DNA of 33,839 nt from Candidatus Eiseniibacteriota bacterium (GTDB lineage: Bacteria > Eisenbacteria > RBG-16-71-46 > SZUA-252), in NCBI GenBank assembly GCA_005893265.1, contig VBOX01000058.1, forward strand, positions 1 through 33,839, read 5' to 3'. Below, in pieces: positions 33,515 through 33,839 of this stretch (the stretch's first letter is position 1; each line of letters opens with the position of its first letter). Under the pieces are notes generated by a model that saw only the letters and a program-made list of their open reading frames with translations, did not search any database and was not told the DNA's origin. The position numbers were made by a program, and so were the translations under genes.

Positions 33515-33839
33515 ATGAGCGCCACCCCCACGCTGGAAATTCGAAATCTACACATCTCGATCGACGGGAAGCCCATATTGAAGGGTCTTTCCTTGGCCGT
33601 GAACAAGGGCGAGATCCACGCCCTGATGGGACCGAACGGATCGGGCAAGAGCACGCTCGCGAACGCGCTGATGGGGAATCCAAAATACGAGGTGACCGAG
33701 GGAACCGTCTTCTACAAGGGGGAGGACGTCCTCGAGCTCTCCCCGGACGAGCGCGCGCGGAAGGGCATCTTCCTCGCGTTCCAGTACCCGACGGCCATCC
33801 CGGGCGTGAGCGTAGCGAATTTCCTCCGGAACGCGCTGA
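33515..33839 (+). CDS. sufC: SufC ATPase, 3' end outside the window
   Basis: Start ATG at 33515 with AAGGAG. 108 residues visible, then the window ends. It is the cytosolic ABC-type ATPase of the Suf Fe-S assembly complex. The start matches SufC: LEIRNLHISIDGKPILKGL, Walker A GPNGSGKST (39-47), the MGNPKYEVTEG segment, and the Q-loop region FLAFQYPTAIPGV. Genes for sufB, sufD and sufS should follow. Confidence 0.93.
   Translation, partial: MSATPTLEIRNLHISIDGKPILKGLSLAVNKGEIHALMGPNGSGKSTLANALMGNPKYEVTEGTVFYKGEDVLELSPDERARKGIFLAFQYPTAIPGVSVANFLRNAL

Overview
The window is GC-rich bacterial chromosome, densely coding, with ATGA/GTGA start-stop overlaps and GGAGG-type ribosome binding sites. No rRNA, tRNA, CRISPR array, complete insertion sequence or prophage gene is visible. 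At least one, and probably two, large secreted proteins end in a FlgD-like beta-sandwich (a V-[FY]-D-[IV]-x-G-R-L-V-R motif, later W-[DN]-G-x-D-D-x-G-R). Together with TPR-sigma54 regulators and a Suf locus, this resembles uncultured lineages such as Candidatus Eisenbacteria or relatives. That placement is inferred from gene style, not from a marker gene.

Layout. (1) 1-5027, a signalling region: the tail of a large TPR protein, a 65-residue lipoprotein gene with a good sigma54 (-24/-12) promoter, a possible 43-residue ORF, a 756-residue regulator with N-terminal TPRs, a sigma54-activator AAA+ domain and a Fis-type HTH, and a 75-residue signal-peptide ORF. (2) 5028-10252, fatty-acid beta-oxidation: an acyl-CoA ligase divergent from a fadI-fadJ pair, with an odd palindrome between them. 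(3) 10253-14497: a HTH protein with a histone-H1-like basic tail, a methyltransferase, a di-heme cytochrome c, a small secreted Cys protein and a type II NADH dehydrogenase. (4) 14498-18642: an ECF sigma/RskA anti-sigma pair, an adenine phosphoribosyltransferase without a normal start codon, arsM-arsR, and ygfZ. (5) 18643-24725: a consensus sigma70 promoter with a structured leader of about 230 nt, then genes for exported proteins: a small one, a matrixin-like metalloprotease with a FlgD-like tail, and a propeller-like protein. (6) 24736-32297: an unrecognised gene broken by a one-base frameshift, glutamine-dependent NAD synthetase, a LOG-luxE-luxC operon and a cupredoxin lipoprotein. (7) 32298-33839: a MerR regulator with a C-terminal Cys cluster and a MerR-type 19-bp-spacer promoter, leading into sufA-like and sufC genes; the window ends inside sufC.

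The genes suggest a heterotroph that oxidises fatty acids, respires through NDH-2 and c-type cytochromes, methylates arsenic and exports large sorted proteins. The most promising leads for something undescribed are the TPR-sigma54 locus with its tiny exported products, the luxE-luxC aldehyde module without a luciferase, and the MerR-headed suf operon.
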